A stretch of 64,000 nt of DNA from Caldilineaceae bacterium (GTDB lineage: Bacteria > Chloroflexota > Anaerolineae > Caldilineales > Caldilineaceae): assembly GCA_026645575.1 (NCBI GenBank), contig JAPKMW010000055.1:8012-72011 (forward strand), given 5' to 3'. Below the pieces are notes generated by a model that saw only the letters and a program-made list of their open reading frames with translations, ran no database searches and was not told the origin of the DNA. How positions within the stretch are numbered: the stretch's first letter is position 1; every line of letters begins with the position of its first letter. The position numbers and the translations under genes are program-made. This document shows positions 7,396 to 16,772 of this stretch, one piece after another.

Positions 7396-10300
7396 TCATC
7401 GCCCGGCCCACACCATCACCGGATACTCGCGATAGAATCCAGCCGCCTCCAACAACGGTTGACCAGCACTGCCCAGGATGGGTTGTTCATTCCACTGTTC
7501 AACCATCAACCGGCGTTCAAAACCGGCGACGTGTCGCAGCCAACAGGCAATGGCTCCTTGCAACAGGCTATCATCAACACCTTCTCCGGTGGTCAGATGG
7601 GCGCCATTGCCTTCGATGAGTAGGAGGGGTAGCCCGCGGTGAAGCACCAGCCAGGTGGAGGGAATCCGGGTAAAGGTGAAAGGTTGACCGTCAAAGCGCA
7701 AGGGACTGTCGGTCAAGGTCGGGCCGTAGAGATTGGCGGGGTCACAAGCGTTGAGCAGGACAAGCGTGTCGTCAGTTGTGGATGCACTCCCCAATCCCCG
7801 CAACTCTTCCACCACCGTCGGCAGGGCAAATTGCACCCCCGGCAAGCCTTGGGCAAAGTAGCCGCGCCGGACTTCGCCGCGCATTTCCAGTCGTTGTAAC
7901 TCCTGATAGAGCAAGCCCCAATCCCAGGCGCCGACTTCATTGGTAAGGGTTTCATGAGTGACGACGCCCCAGCGCGCCAACAATTGACGTGCCTGTTGCG
8001 CCACTTGGTCGGCCAAAGTTGGCGCTTTGCCCAAGACACCAAAGCGATGCACCAACGTCCAGCGACCTTCTTGGGCAGTAGGAATAACCACTTCTTCAAC
8101 CCGTTCCAGCCGTTGGCGTACCCGCCGTTTGGCCGCCTGCATGTCGCTACGACTGGGCCGGCGACCAATGGCAAAGTGCGGTTCGCGATTACCCAGCCGT
8201 TCAGCCAACTGAGCTTCAAGGGTACTCAGGGGACGTTGCGACTGGGCTGGACGGGGCGCGCTCCCCTGCACCAACCGTTGCAAGGCGAGCAGGCTATCAT
8301 TGGTCACCAGCCCGGCCATCACCAGTTCCAACAAGGCGCATTCCACGGCAGATTCACTCATATCCAAAGCAGAGCGCAAATCGGTGGCGAAGACGGCGCC
8401 TTCGCTCTTCAGGAAAGCCAAGATTGCCTGGGCATCGGCGCCCAGTGGGGTGAAATCAGTCGGCAGTAGTTCGAGATAAACGCAGCCTTCCCCCCGGAAG
8501 AGGAAACGAATCCGTCCCCGCCGTGGATCAACACCGCCGGCGCCAATCCAAACCAGATCGCCGCTTTGGCAGAGGGTTGCCAGTTCTACAGGCTGATAGT
8601 GCGCCAGCCGCAACGGCAAAACAGCATTCTCCCAGAGGCGACCGATGACCGGCACAGCGCGCAGTTGTTGCAACACTTTGCGCAACGCGCCTTCGCCCTG
8701 TAAACGGGTGGCCGGATGCAAATGTTGCCAGCGCGTCAAAAAGTCGGCATAGACCGGCAACGGCACCGGTTGCACCTCTTTGCGCAACAAGGTGAGGGTG
8801 CGCCGGTGCATCTGCTCCAGTGTGTGACGGTCGAGATACTCGGCGGCAGCGGTTGCCACCGGCGTGAATTGTCCATGCGCCAGGGCATGACTTTCCACCA
8901 GGCGCGCCAGTTCACTTTCCAGCCAGTCCACCGGAAAGGCATAACGGGCCAAAATCAGCGCACTCGTCACCGGCCCCGCCTGCCGCAAAAAGCGTTCCAA
9001 AATGGCGCGCCGGGCTTCGTCAGGACGCGCGTCCTGGGTAAAAGCGGCGACATACTCCGGCAAATACTCGGCGGCGACCCAGCGGGTGCGCGGGCCATGA
9101 GCAGTGGGGATCGCCAGTTCGACAATGCGTTGGGCGCCGGCCAGTTGACCGATCCAACCAGCGGGATCAACAGTGGTGCGCTGGGCGATTTCACTGGTGG
9201 CGAGATCACCAAGTTCTTGGAAAAGGGCGGCCAGTTCTTCACGGGTGCGCGCCTGGGCCGTGGGGGCGGTGCGTTGGAGTTGGTCGCGAATGGCTGCGAC
9301 CGCTTCAGGCTTGAGCAGATCGGCCAAATTGACATCTTTGAGCAGGTCTTGCAACAGGTCACGGTTGATCGCCAGCGTCTGTAACTGCCGTTCGGCCTTG
9401 GGTGTATCCCACTCATACATATAGAAGGCGATGAGATCCCAGAGCAAGCTCTGCGCCACCGGCGAAGGGGTGAACGATTCCAGCACTTCCACCCGAATGG
9501 TTCCCTGCTGGATGCCGGTTAACACCTGTTCGAGATGAGGCAGATCCATCACCTCTTCCAGACAGTCGCGATAGGTTTCGGCAACAATGGGGAAATCGGG
9601 CAGCTTGCGCACAATCTGCAACAGGTCTTTGGCGCGCAAGCGTTGCAACCAGAAGGGGGTGCGTTTGCCCTTGCCGGCGCCGGGGAGCATCAAGGCGCGC
9701 GCCGCATTTTGGCGAAATTGGGCGCCAAAGACCGCCGAGTTGGGTAACTCCTGCAAAATCCGTTCGCGCGCTTCGCTGGCACTCATGGTCGTCACCAGAT
9801 CGATGGGGATTTCCGCATCGGCATCGGGGAAGCGGAAGAGGATGCCGTCGTCGTTACTCTCCAACTCGACCTCAACGCCGAGCCGTTCTCGCAAAGCACT
9901 GGCAAGGGCTAACCCCCAAAGACCATTGACCTTGCCGCCAAAGGGGCTTTGCACCACCAGGCGCGGGTCGCCCAGCGTATCTTCAAAGAGTTCAACCAAA
10001 ATGGTGCGGTCAGAAGAGATGACGCCGGCGTGATCCAACTGACCGGCCACGTAGTCGATCACCGCCCAGGCTGAGTTGGCATCCAACGCATAGTCGTGGC
10101 GCAACCAGGCCAGCAAGTCGCCAACGGAAGGGCTTTCGCGCTCTGCCAACAGGGCGCGACAACTGGCGAGATCCAACTGACGCCGGACGGCGGTCAACCG
10201 TTCCGCCACAGCGCGCCGGAAAGCCCCGACCCGTTGCCCTAATTCATAGGGACGCCAGGGGAAGTCGCCGCGCCAGAAGGGCATTCGTGGCGTGGCGCCG

Positions 10301-12108
10301 GGGGCATCGGCCACCAGCACCTTGTTGTCCGTAATCTCAATGACGCGCCAGACCTGTGAACCCAGGATTAGGGTGTCGCCGGGACGGGTTTCGTAGACAA
10401 ACTCTTCGTCCAGTTCGCCCAGTTTGGTCTTGCCGTCGCCCAGGTAGGCGCCAAAGGCGCCACGATCGGTGATGGTGCCGCCATTGGTCAAAGCCAGGAG
10501 ACGCGCCCCCGGCAACGCCGCCACCTGGTTGTTAATCTGATCCCAGACCAAACGGGCGCGCAACTCGCGATGGGCAACACTGGGAAAGCGTCCGGTTAAC
10601 ATTTCTAAAACAGCGGTAAAGGCGCGCCAGGTCAAATCGGTGTAGGGGTAGGCGCTGCGGATCAGAGCATAGAGCGCCGCCACGGACCACGGTTCCACCG
10701 AAACCATGGCGACAAGCTGTTGGGCCAAAATATCGAGCGCGTTCCGTGGCGTGTGCAACGGCTCAACCTCGCCCCGCAACATGCCACCGGCCACGGCAGC
10801 CGCTTCCATCACATCTTCGCGGTGGGTGGGGTAGATGCGCCCCTTGCTCGTCTGCCCCACCAAGTGACCGGCGCGGCCCACCCGTTGCAACCCTTGGGCC
10901 ACCGCTTTGGGTGATTGCAACTGGACAACCAGATCGACTGCGCCAATATCAATCCCTAGTTCCAACGACGAGGTGCCAATGAGCGCAGGCAGGCGACCAG
11001 CTTTCAGGTCATTCTCTAACGCCAGGCGCACCTCTTTGGACATGCTGCCATGATGGGCGCGGATCGGGTTGGTGGATTCGCCGCGGCTGGCGCCAAAGAT
11101 GCCCAACCCTTTGGCCACGCCCCCCTCCACCAGCCCACTCCCTGTACCTTGTTCCCCGGCGATCTGTTCATTGAGCCAATCGGCGGCCCGTTCGGCCAGA
11201 CGGCGGTTGTTGACAAAGATCAGGGTGCTTTGGTGCTGACGAATCTGGTCGAGAACACGAGGGACAATTGCCGGCCAAATGGAGTCGCCCGGCAGGTTAC
11301 GAAAGTCCTCCACCACCGTCTCCACCAGCAGATCGAGCGCTTTGCGATAGCCGGCATCGACAATGGTGACGGAGCGCGGCGTCAAGGTGCGGGCGTCGCC
11401 GTCACCCTGCCAAGTGTTACCGCCCAAATAGCGCGCCACCTCGTCCAGAGGGCGAATGGTGGCGGAGAGACCAATCCGCTGGATCGGCTGGTCGGCAAGC
11501 TGTTGCAACCGTTCCAGGGTAATCGCCAAGTGGACACCCCGCTTGGAGCCGACCAAGGTGTGGATCTCATCGACAATAACGGTGCGTACAGTACGAAAAA
11601 GGTCACGCGCCTTGGGGCTAGTCAACAAAATGTAGAGCGACTCCGGGGTAGTAATCAAAATGTGGGGCGGCTTGCGCACCATCGCCTGCCGTTCACGGGA
11701 AGGTGTGTCGCCGGAACGGACAGCCACAGTGATTTCGGGCAATTCCATCTTCATCGCCAATGCCGCTTGCCGAATGCCGGCCAGTGGGACGCGCAGGTTG
11801 CGTTCAATGTCATTGTTGAGCGCTTTCAGCGGGGAGATATAAAGAAGGCGTGTTGCGTGATTCGTGCTACGTGATTCGTGTTGTAGATCGTGAAATAACT
11901 GATCAATACCCCAAAGAAAGGCGGTCAAGGTTTTGCCGGAGCCGGTAGGAGCGAGGATGAGCGTATGATCGCCGCGCTGGATGGCGGGCCAGCCGTGGGA
12001 CTGGGGCGGCGTCGGTTGGCCGAGGGTGGCTTGGAACCAAGCGCGGGTCGGTGGCAGAAAGGCATCAAGCACCTCTACCGTTTGGGTTGCCTCTAGATTA
12101 GTCAGCAT
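7396..12108 (-). CDS. lhr: Large ATP-dependent helicase, Lhr family
   Basis: The 1570-residue superfamily 2 helicase has the length and order of full-length bacterial Lhr. Motif I is APTGSGKT (residues 53-60), motif II is VDEIH, motif III is LSATIRP, and motif VI is QGLQRVGRAGH; winged-helix and Lhr-specific domains follow and a long C-terminal half resembles the Lhr C-terminal region. Lhr is a 3'-5' DNA/RNA:DNA helicase tied to repair in mycobacteria and other bacteria. ATG 12108 is preceded by GGGAG at 8 bases. It is transcribed alone, facing the creatininase gene. No Lhr-associated nuclease gene is adjacent. Confidence 0.92.
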   Translation of the reverse strand: MLTNLEATQTVEVLDAFLPPTRAWFQATLGQPTPPQSHGWPAIQRGDHTLILAPTGSGKTLTAFLWGIDQLFHDLQHESRSTNHATRLLYISPLKALNNDIERNLRVPLAGIRQAALAMKMELPEITVAVRSGDTPSRERQAMVRKPPHILITTPESLYILLTSPKARDLFRTVRTVIVDEIHTLVGSKRGVHLAITLERLQQLADQPIQRIGLSATIRPLDEVARYLGGNTWQGDGDARTLTPRSVTIVDAGYRKALDLLVETVVEDFRNLPGDSIWPAIVPRVLDQIRQHQSTLIFVNNRRLAERAADWLNEQIAGEQGTGSGLVEGGVAKGLGIFGASRGESTNPIRAHHGSMSKEVRLALENDLKAGRLPALIGTSSLELGIDIGAVDLVVQLQSPKAVAQGLQRVGRAGHLVGQTSKGRIYPTHREDVMEAAAVAGGMLRGEVEPLHTPRNALDILAQQLVAMVSVEPWSVAALYALIRSAYPYTDLTWRAFTAVLEMLTGRFPSVAHRELRARLVWDQINNQVAALPGARLLALTNGGTITDRGAFGAYLGDGKTKLGELDEEFVYETRPGDTLILGSQVWRVIEITDNKVLVADAPGATPRMPFWRGDFPWRPYELGQRVGAFRRAVAERLTAVRRQLDLASCRALLAERESPSVGDLLAWLRHDYALDANSAWAVIDYVAGQLDHAGVISSDRTILVELFEDTLGDPRLVVQSPFGGKVNGLWGLALASALRERLGVEVELESNDDGILFRFPDADAEIPIDLVTTMSASEARERILQELPNSAVFGAQFRQNAARALMLPGAGKGKRTPFWLQRLRAKDLLQIVRKLPDFPIVAETYRDCLEEVMDLPHLEQVLTGIQQGTIRVEVLESFTPSPVAQSLLWDLIAFYMYEWDTPKAERQLQTLAINRDLLQDLLKDVNLADLLKPEAVAAIRDQLQRTAPTAQARTREELAALFQELGDLATSEIAQRTTVDPAGWIGQLAGAQRIVELAIPTAHGPRTRWVAAEYLPEYVAAFTQDARPDEARRAILERFLRQAGPVTSALILARYAFPVDWLESELARLVESHALAHGQFTPVATAAAEYLDRHTLEQMHRRTLTLLRKEVQPVPLPVYADFLTRWQHLHPATRLQGEGALRKVLQQLRAVPVIGRLWENAVLPLRLAHYQPVELATLCQSGDLVWIGAGGVDPRRGRIRFLFRGEGCVYLELLPTDFTPLGADAQAILAFLKSEGAVFATDLRSALDMSESAVECALLELVMAGLVTNDSLLALQRLVQGSAPRPAQSQRPLSTLEAQLAERLGNREPHFAIGRRPSRSDMQAAKRRVRQRLERVEEVVIPTAQEGRWTLVHRFGVLGKAPTLADQVAQQARQLLARWGVVTHETLTNEVGAWDWGLLYQELQRLEMRGEVRRGYFAQGLPGVQFALPTVVEELRGLGSASTTDDTLVLLNACDPANLYGPTLTDSPLRFDGQPFTFTRIPSTWLVLHRGLPLLLIEGNGAHLTTGEGVDDSLLQGAIACWLRHVAGFERRLMVEQWNEQPILGSAGQPLLEAAGFYREYPVMVWAGR

Positions 12109-12189
12109 GATGAGCGCTCCCTACGAACATTTGTGCGTATAAGAGCATTATAGCATAGGTGACGCTTTACAAGCAACGAAGCAAGGGTG

Positions 12190-12270
12190 AACACTACAGC
12201 GGATTGGGGGGGCAACGGATGTTCGGTATGACAGAAAAAATCCGTTCCCGCCCAACTCTGCTGTAGTGTT
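12190..12270. repeat. MITE-like palindrome, ACACTACAGCGGATT family, copy 1
   Basis: AACACTACAGCGGATTGGGG at the left end is mirrored by AACTCTGCTGTAGTGTT at the right, with an inner arm CAACGGAT/ATCCGTT. It is 81 bases long with no coding potential. A second copy with the same ends is at 35309-35405. Confidence 0.75.
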
Positions 12271-12287
12271 CAGCATGACGCCGCTTT

Positions 12288-12803
12288 CTACTTCTCGCCG
12301 CGCGCCGGTCGATCCGCCATAAAGTAAACCGAAATCGGTTTAAAGCCCCAATGCGCCGCCCATTCGTGGAACGAGTGGTTTTCATAGCCCGATTCAAAGA
12401 AGATGCGACTGATGCCATCGCGCTGCAATTGATCGAGCGCAGCCTGAAAGAGTTGGCGCCCCACGCCGCCACCGCGATAGGCCGGCAGCAGGCAGAAATC
12501 TTGCAGGATGCCGTAACGGCTATAGCGCCGCTCCACCTTCTCCACCACTTGGAAGCCGACCACTACCCCACGTTCCATATCTTCCGCCACAAATTGACCC
12601 TCTGGATAATTCGCAAAAAGATCGGTAAACTCTTCCTGCCAGATCTCACGCCGGTGCGGGCTGAGCGTCTGTGCGTCGAGCGCTACCCCTTCCTGTAATT
12701 CACTAAAGGAGATATAGCCGGGGTGGGTAGAAGCCACCGCGTCAAAAACATCAACCATCCCGTTTACATCGTCTGCCCGCATAGTACGTACAATCGTCGT
12801 CAT
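12288..12803 (-). CDS. GNAT-family N-acetyltransferase
   Basis: A 171-residue acetyltransferase with the acetyl-CoA loop LLPAYRGGGVGRQLFQAAL near residue 105 and a C-terminal NHSFHEWAAHWGFKP. The frame is open to 12929, but the extension is translated palindrome; ATG 12803 (MTTIVRTMRADD) is preceded by AAGGGTG and matches a typical GNAT start. The substrate is unknown. It lies downstream of nothing on its strand and ends 18 bases from the MITE-like palindrome at 12190. Confidence 0.82.
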   Translation of the reverse strand: MTTIVRTMRADDVNGMVDVFDAVASTHPGYISFSELQEGVALDAQTLSPHRREIWQEEFTDLFANYPEGQFVAEDMERGVVVGFQVVEKVERRYSRYGILQDFCLLPAYRGGGVGRQLFQAALDQLQRDGISRIFFESGYENHSFHEWAAHWGFKPISVYFMADRPARGEK

Positions 12804-12857
12804 ATCGTCACCCTTGTCAACATGAATTATCAAAAATTTCACGTAATAGCTAAACTC

Positions 12858-12910
12858 GCTCCCAACTGGTCCGTGACCGGCGGTGGGGACGCCGGTCATG
12901 ACCGGCTGAG
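12858..12910. repeat. Degenerate REP-like palindrome, GCTCGTAGCC family
   Basis: GGTCCGTGACCGGCG and CGCCGGTCATGACCGGC form a damaged member of the family described at 4804. Confidence 0.5.
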
Positions 12911-13048
12911 CGCGGGTAGCATTGAGCAATCATAAAAAAATCTACGAAATCTGCGAAATCTTTGATCGGTCAGAATTTTGGCATCTCCCCTTTATCGCGC
13001 TATACTTGTCAACATGAAATGTTCGACCCAGTTATGAGGAGCTAACTC

Positions 13049-14602
13049 GTGCCTACCCGTCCCGACCCTACCCGCCCAGACATTGTGCTACTCGTCCTTG
13101 ACACCCAACGTGCGGACCGGCTTTCGTGCTACGGCTACGACCAACCAACCACCCCCCATCTGGATGCCTTTGCGGCAGATGCCACCCGCTTTCGTCATGC
13201 CTTTTCCGCCGCTCAGTGGACGGTGCCTTCGCACACCTCCCTGTTCACCGGTCTCTACCCATCGGTGCATGGCACCCAGCAATCGTTTTCAGTAGTCCCA
13301 AACAGCCTGCCTTTGCTCGCCGAACGGTTGGGCGCCGATGGCTACTACACCGCCGCCTTTTGTAATAATCCACTGGTCGGTGTGGTGAACAACGGCTTGC
13401 GGCGCGGCTTTTACAGTTTTCTCAACTATAGCGGCTGGCTCACCAATCGCCCCAACCAAGCCGGCCGACCAGTAACGCTCTTTGGACAGTACCGCCAACT
13501 CTTTAAGCGGCTGTTGGGTGGGGTATTGCATCAAATGCAAGACGCTTTTGCCCGCTCCGATGCGCTGCTCGATTTTGCCTTTACACCGCTCATGGTCCCC
13601 TTCTGGCAGACGGCGCTCAGTTTTAAGGGCAATACCGCCAAATCGCTCAACGATGCCGCACGCATGTTGATCCAACGCAAAGAGACGCTGCCCGATCAAC
13701 CCATCTTCCAGTTTATCAATTTAATGGGCACGCACATGCCCTTCCATCCGCCCCGCGCCTACATCGAACGGTTCGTCCCAGAACTCCTGCGCGACAAAGC
13801 TGCGCAACGCTATCTCCAACGCTTCAATGGTGATGTCTTTGGCTGGCTGGCGCCATTGAGCAGCCCGCTTACACCTGAACACAAGGCGTTGCTTGACGGC
13901 ATGTACAACGCCGAGGTGGCGGCGCAAGATGAACAACTTGGAAGCTTTTTTAATAAATTGCGCAGCAGCGGCGCACTGGATCGCACCCTGGTCATGGTCG
14001 TGGCCGATCACGGGGAACATCTAGGGGAAAAACATCTGCTCGGCCATACCGTTTCGTTGTACAATGTGCTGACCCATGTGCCGCTGATTGTACGCGACCC
14101 CAGCGGCGCCTTGCCGACAGGGGTAGTCGATCAGAATATTTCAACGCGCCGCGTCTGCCAGACGGCGCTGACGGCTGCCGGTCTGGCAACGGATGCCGAA
14201 GCGCTTTACGCCTTGCACAACCTGGGGGCCAATGACCCTGACCGCGGCGTTGTCTTTGCCGAAGCGCAGACGCCACAGAATGTTCTGAACTTGATGATCA
14301 AACACAAACCGGAGTTGGTACGCGACCATCGTACCGACCAGAAGCGCCGGGCCGTTTGGCGAGAGGAACACAAGTTGATCCAAACCGGCGCCGATGGTCT
14401 CGAACTCTACAATTTCATCGCCGACCCACAGGAGACCACCAATCTGACGACAACGCAGCCAGACTTGGCCCGTGATCTGCGCGAGACCTTGCGCGCCTTT
14501 GAACGCGACGCAGAAAAAGCCGCCATTACGTCAACCGAAGTGCTAAATCAAGATGACCCGCAGTTACGCCGACGATTGCGGGCCTTGGGCTATTTGGAAT
14601 GA
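13049..14602 (+). CDS. Sulfatase-fold hydrolase/transferase (alkaline phosphatase superfamily)
   Basis: A 517-residue enzyme of the sulfatase/alkaline phosphatase superfamily. The first metal motif is VLLVLDTQRADRLSCYGY (Asp18) and the second is VVADHGEHLGEKHLLGH; the C-terminus LRALGYLE is typical of this group. At the position where type I sulfatases carry the Cys or Ser that becomes formylglycine (C/S-x-P-S-R), the sequence has T58-V-P-S-H. A threonine nucleophile is the arrangement of phosphoethanolamine and lipoteichoic-acid transferases, so phosphoester chemistry is likelier than sulfate ester hydrolysis. No signal peptide is seen. The start is GTG, with ATGAGGAG 7-9 bases upstream. Confidence 0.82.
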   Translation: MPTRPDPTRPDIVLLVLDTQRADRLSCYGYDQPTTPHLDAFAADATRFRHAFSAAQWTVPSHTSLFTGLYPSVHGTQQSFSVVPNSLPLLAERLGADGYYTAAFCNNPLVGVVNNGLRRGFYSFLNYSGWLTNRPNQAGRPVTLFGQYRQLFKRLLGGVLHQMQDAFARSDALLDFAFTPLMVPFWQTALSFKGNTAKSLNDAARMLIQRKETLPDQPIFQFINLMGTHMPFHPPRAYIERFVPELLRDKAAQRYLQRFNGDVFGWLAPLSSPLTPEHKALLDGMYNAEVAAQDEQLGSFFNKLRSSGALDRTLVMVVADHGEHLGEKHLLGHTVSLYNVLTHVPLIVRDPSGALPTGVVDQNISTRRVCQTALTAAGLATDAEALYALHNLGANDPDRGVVFAEAQTPQNVLNLMIKHKPELVRDHRTDQKRRAVWREEHKLIQTGADGLELYNFIADPQETTNLTTTQPDLARDLRETLRAFERDAEKAAITSTEVLNQDDPQLRRRLRALGYLE

Positions 14603-14631
14603 ATAGACGTATCAGTATCGAAACGGTATCT

Positions 14632-14703
14632 TGAGAGATTGAGAGATTGGGAGATTAGGCGTTACAGAAACCTAATCTCCCAATCTCTCAATCTCTTAAT
14701 CTC
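14632..14703. repeat. Inverted short-tandem-repeat array (GAGAGATT units)
   Basis: Units of gagagatt/gggagatt on the left are mirrored after an 11-base spacer by aatctccc/aatctctc units. It fills the gap between the sulfatase-fold gene and lgt and can form a hairpin of more than 25 bp. A related array is at 29318-29372. Confidence 0.85.
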
Positions 14704-14718
14704 ACGAAGAGGAAAGTT

Positions 14719-15573
14719 ATGTATCCACCGGTTGATCCGATTATTTTTCAAGCAGGACCGCTAGCTTTGCGTTGGTATGGCATCTTGCTCGTAACGGGCA
14801 TGATTACAGCAGCCTGGATGGCCAGCCGCTATGTCACCCGGCGTGGGGAGGATGGCGAAAAGGTGTGGGATATGTTGGTCTGGGTCTTGATCCCTGGCCT
14901 CATTGGCGCCCGCCTCTATTATGTCTTTATTCAATCGCCCCGTGGACCAGAGGGGTTTGGGCGCTTTTTAGAAAACCCCATCACCATCCTGCAAATCTGG
15001 ACGGGGGGTATCCACATCTATGGCGCACTCATTTTGGGTGGGTTATCCCTAATTCTCTTCGCGCGCTGGAATAAACTCAATCTGCCGGTTTACCTGGATG
15101 GGTTGGGGATTGGGGTGCCGCTGGGGCAGGCCATCGGGCGCTGGGCGAACTTTATCAACCAGGAACTCTATGGTCCGCCGACCACCTTGCCGTGGGGCTT
15201 GCGCATCGACCCGCAGCATCGCATTCCCCCCTACCATGATTTTGCCCGTTTCCCGGAGAGTACGCGCTTTCACCCGCTCTTTCTCTACGAGTCGCTCTGG
15301 AATTTCATCGGCTTCGGGCTGATCTTCTGGATCGCCCGCCGCTTTGAAAACAAGCTGCGTCCTGGCGATCTCTTCTTGTGCTACCTGATCTGGTACCCGC
15401 TGGGCCGCTTCTTTATTGAATTTATCCGCACCGACTCTTGGTTCTTTGCCGGCACCCCTTTTAATGTTGTCCACCTTATCTCAGCGGTGGTCATTGTTGC
15501 ATCCATCATTGCCCTGATCTTGCGTCATCGCAATGATCAGCCGGAGACGGCACAGGAAAGCGCTGCGGCGTGA
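14719..15573 (+). CDS. lgt: Prolipoprotein diacylglyceryl transferase
   Basis: A 284-residue integral membrane enzyme that transfers diacylglyceryl from phosphatidylglycerol to the lipobox cysteine of prolipoproteins. The Lgt signature is clear in GRWANFINQELYGPPT near residue 139, and the C-terminal LIWYPLGRFFIEFIRTDSW matches the conserved arginine and glutamate region. The membrane segments at residues 20-40, 50-70, 95-115 and 245-270 fit the family. ATG 14719 follows AAGAGGAAAG. It stands between two repeat-filled gaps, so it is probably its own transcript or follows the sulfatase-fold gene. Confidence 0.93.
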   Translation: MYPPVDPIIFQAGPLALRWYGILLVTGMITAAWMASRYVTRRGEDGEKVWDMLVWVLIPGLIGARLYYVFIQSPRGPEGFGRFLENPITILQIWTGGIHIYGALILGGLSLILFARWNKLNLPVYLDGLGIGVPLGQAIGRWANFINQELYGPPTTLPWGLRIDPQHRIPPYHDFARFPESTRFHPLFLYESLWNFIGFGLIFWIARRFENKLRPGDLFLCYLIWYPLGRFFIEFIRTDSWFFAGTPFNVVHLISAVVIVASIIALILRHRNDQPETAQESAAA

Positions 15574-15576
15574 GCC

Positions 15577-15698
15577 GTGTTGCGTATTGCGTGAACTGTC
15601 ACAAAGTTGGTAGGACTGACTATTGTCACAATGGCTTCAACCGATGCTCTACTTTTGAGCCACCTGTTGCCTTTTTACGGTACACGCAATACGCAACA
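15577..15698. repeat. Inverted repeat with GCGTATTGCGTG arms
   Basis: GTGTTGCGTATTGCGTG at 15577 is mirrored by CACGCAATACGCAACA at 15683, about 90 bases apart. It lies between lgt and the convergent sulfotransferase gene. Confidence 0.7.
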
Positions 15699-15716
15699 TG
15701 TATCACATACCACGAA

Positions 15717-16328
15717 TCACACCCGATTGCGGTACAGATTCGGATCCACCACCGTCGCCATCTTCGACACATCTAGCCCGCCGCCCAGGAACTGATTGAT
15801 CTGGTCGGCTTGCGCTTCCGGCTCCCGCAATAAATCACTGTAATGGATATACAGCACCTGGAAATTGGGTTGCTGTGCCAGCCAGTGACGGATCGCCACG
15901 AGATGTTTCTGAAAGAGCGCCGTCAGCTCGGCATCATCGGCGGCGTCGGTCTCCTCGTGGCGATGGGTCAACATCTTGCGTTGCGAGGCCAACACCTCAG
16001 CAATGTGACGCTCCACAAAAATGACTTTGTAGTGATAAGTTGCCGGCAGGTGCTGGAGCAGCATCGAGATCACCTTGACAACATGACCCGGCGCGGTTGC
16101 CAGCCACGCGGTATCGCCCCGATCCAGTTGTTTCACCCGTTCAAATTCATAGTACCCCTGCGGGTTATCCATGTCCGCAGTGCGCTGATTGTCGGTTAAA
16201 GGCGGCAACCCGCCCGCTTCCAACATGCGCATCAGCATCGAAGTGCCAGAGCGCGGCAGACCGGAGACAATGGTAACAGAGGAATGGGCTGTCTTGGCGC
16301 CAAAGAGGCGTTGAAACCAGGTTTTCAT
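15717..16328 (-). CDS. Sulfotransferase-family P-loop protein
   Basis: A 203-residue protein with the 5'-phosphosulfate loop VSGLPRSGTSMLMRMLE starting near residue 21 and a second region KVIFVERHIAEVLASQRKML that corresponds to the 3'-phosphate site with its conserved Arg and Ser. Such enzymes transfer sulfate from PAPS to a hydroxyl or amine. It is shorter than many family members but keeps the core fold. The acceptor is unknown; the surface-glycan cluster 13 kb away offers a possible target, which is inference only. ATG 16328 has AGGATCG upstream. Confidence 0.8.
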   Translation of the reverse strand: MKTWFQRLFGAKTAHSSVTIVSGLPRSGTSMLMRMLEAGGLPPLTDNQRTADMDNPQGYYEFERVKQLDRGDTAWLATAPGHVVKVISMLLQHLPATYHYKVIFVERHIAEVLASQRKMLTHRHEETDAADDAELTALFQKHLVAIRHWLAQQPNFQVLYIHYSDLLREPEAQADQINQFLGGGLDVSKMATVVDPNLYRNRV

Positions 16329-16366
16329 TGATCGATCCTGTCATTTTAGTCGGGTTCAAACCCGCC

Positions 16367-16431
16367 GCTAACAGTGAGAAGCCGCCTCAGCGGCTGAGAG
16401 CTAGCCGCCGAGGCGGCTTCTCACTGTTAGC
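16367..16431. repeat. Long hairpin with 22-bp perfect arms
   Basis: GCTAACAGTGAGAAGCCGCC begins the left arm (16367-16388), and the exact complement occupies 16410-16431 with a 21-base loop. It differs in sequence from the other palindromes here. Confidence 0.85.
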
Positions 16432-16699
16432 CGGCAGTTTCAACTGCTGTCTACTATCTCCATTAAACATGGCGTTGGGAAAAATGTCAATTAAACCCGC
16501 TACCAAAAGAAAGGCGGCTACGCCGTGCTCGTAGCCGCCCTTCGAGGAGTGCATGTGGTGTGTCAGTTGAAGGAATCCCGAGGAAGTCATTGGCGCACTA
16601 CAACCGTTTGGCTCCCCACAAACGCTGTAGCCATCAACAGGATAGCAAGCCATTGTTAATAAATGACACATCATTTTGTTAAGTCTTTGTAACCGGTAA

Positions 16700-16764
16700 G
16701 CCCGCTCGTAGCCGGTTCGTAACCGGCGGTTTAATCGCCGGTTACGAACCGGCTACGAGCGGGC
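16700..16764. repeat. REP-like palindrome, GCTCGTAGCC family
   Basis: The arms carry GCTCGTAGCCGGTTCGTAAC and the complement. The C-to-T change relative to GGTCCGTGACC is matched by the partner base in the other arm. Confidence 0.85.
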
Positions 16765-16772
16765 GAAACAAG

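Larger units (their letters stand above)
16329..16772. other. Gene-free stretch holding two hairpins
   Basis: Between the sulfotransferase and L-2-hydroxyglutarate oxidase genes I see only the hairpins at 16367-16431 and 16700-16764 and about 260 bases without structure or credible coding potential. A reverse frame at 16387-16674 crosses the first hairpin and has no ribosome site or family resemblance. Confidence 0.6.

Noticed and set aside
13049..14602. Functional pairing of the sulfatase-fold enzyme with the FGE-like domain at 62.6-63.2 kb
   Set aside because: The enzyme lacks the Cys/Ser to be modified and the FGE-like domain lacks its catalytic cysteines.
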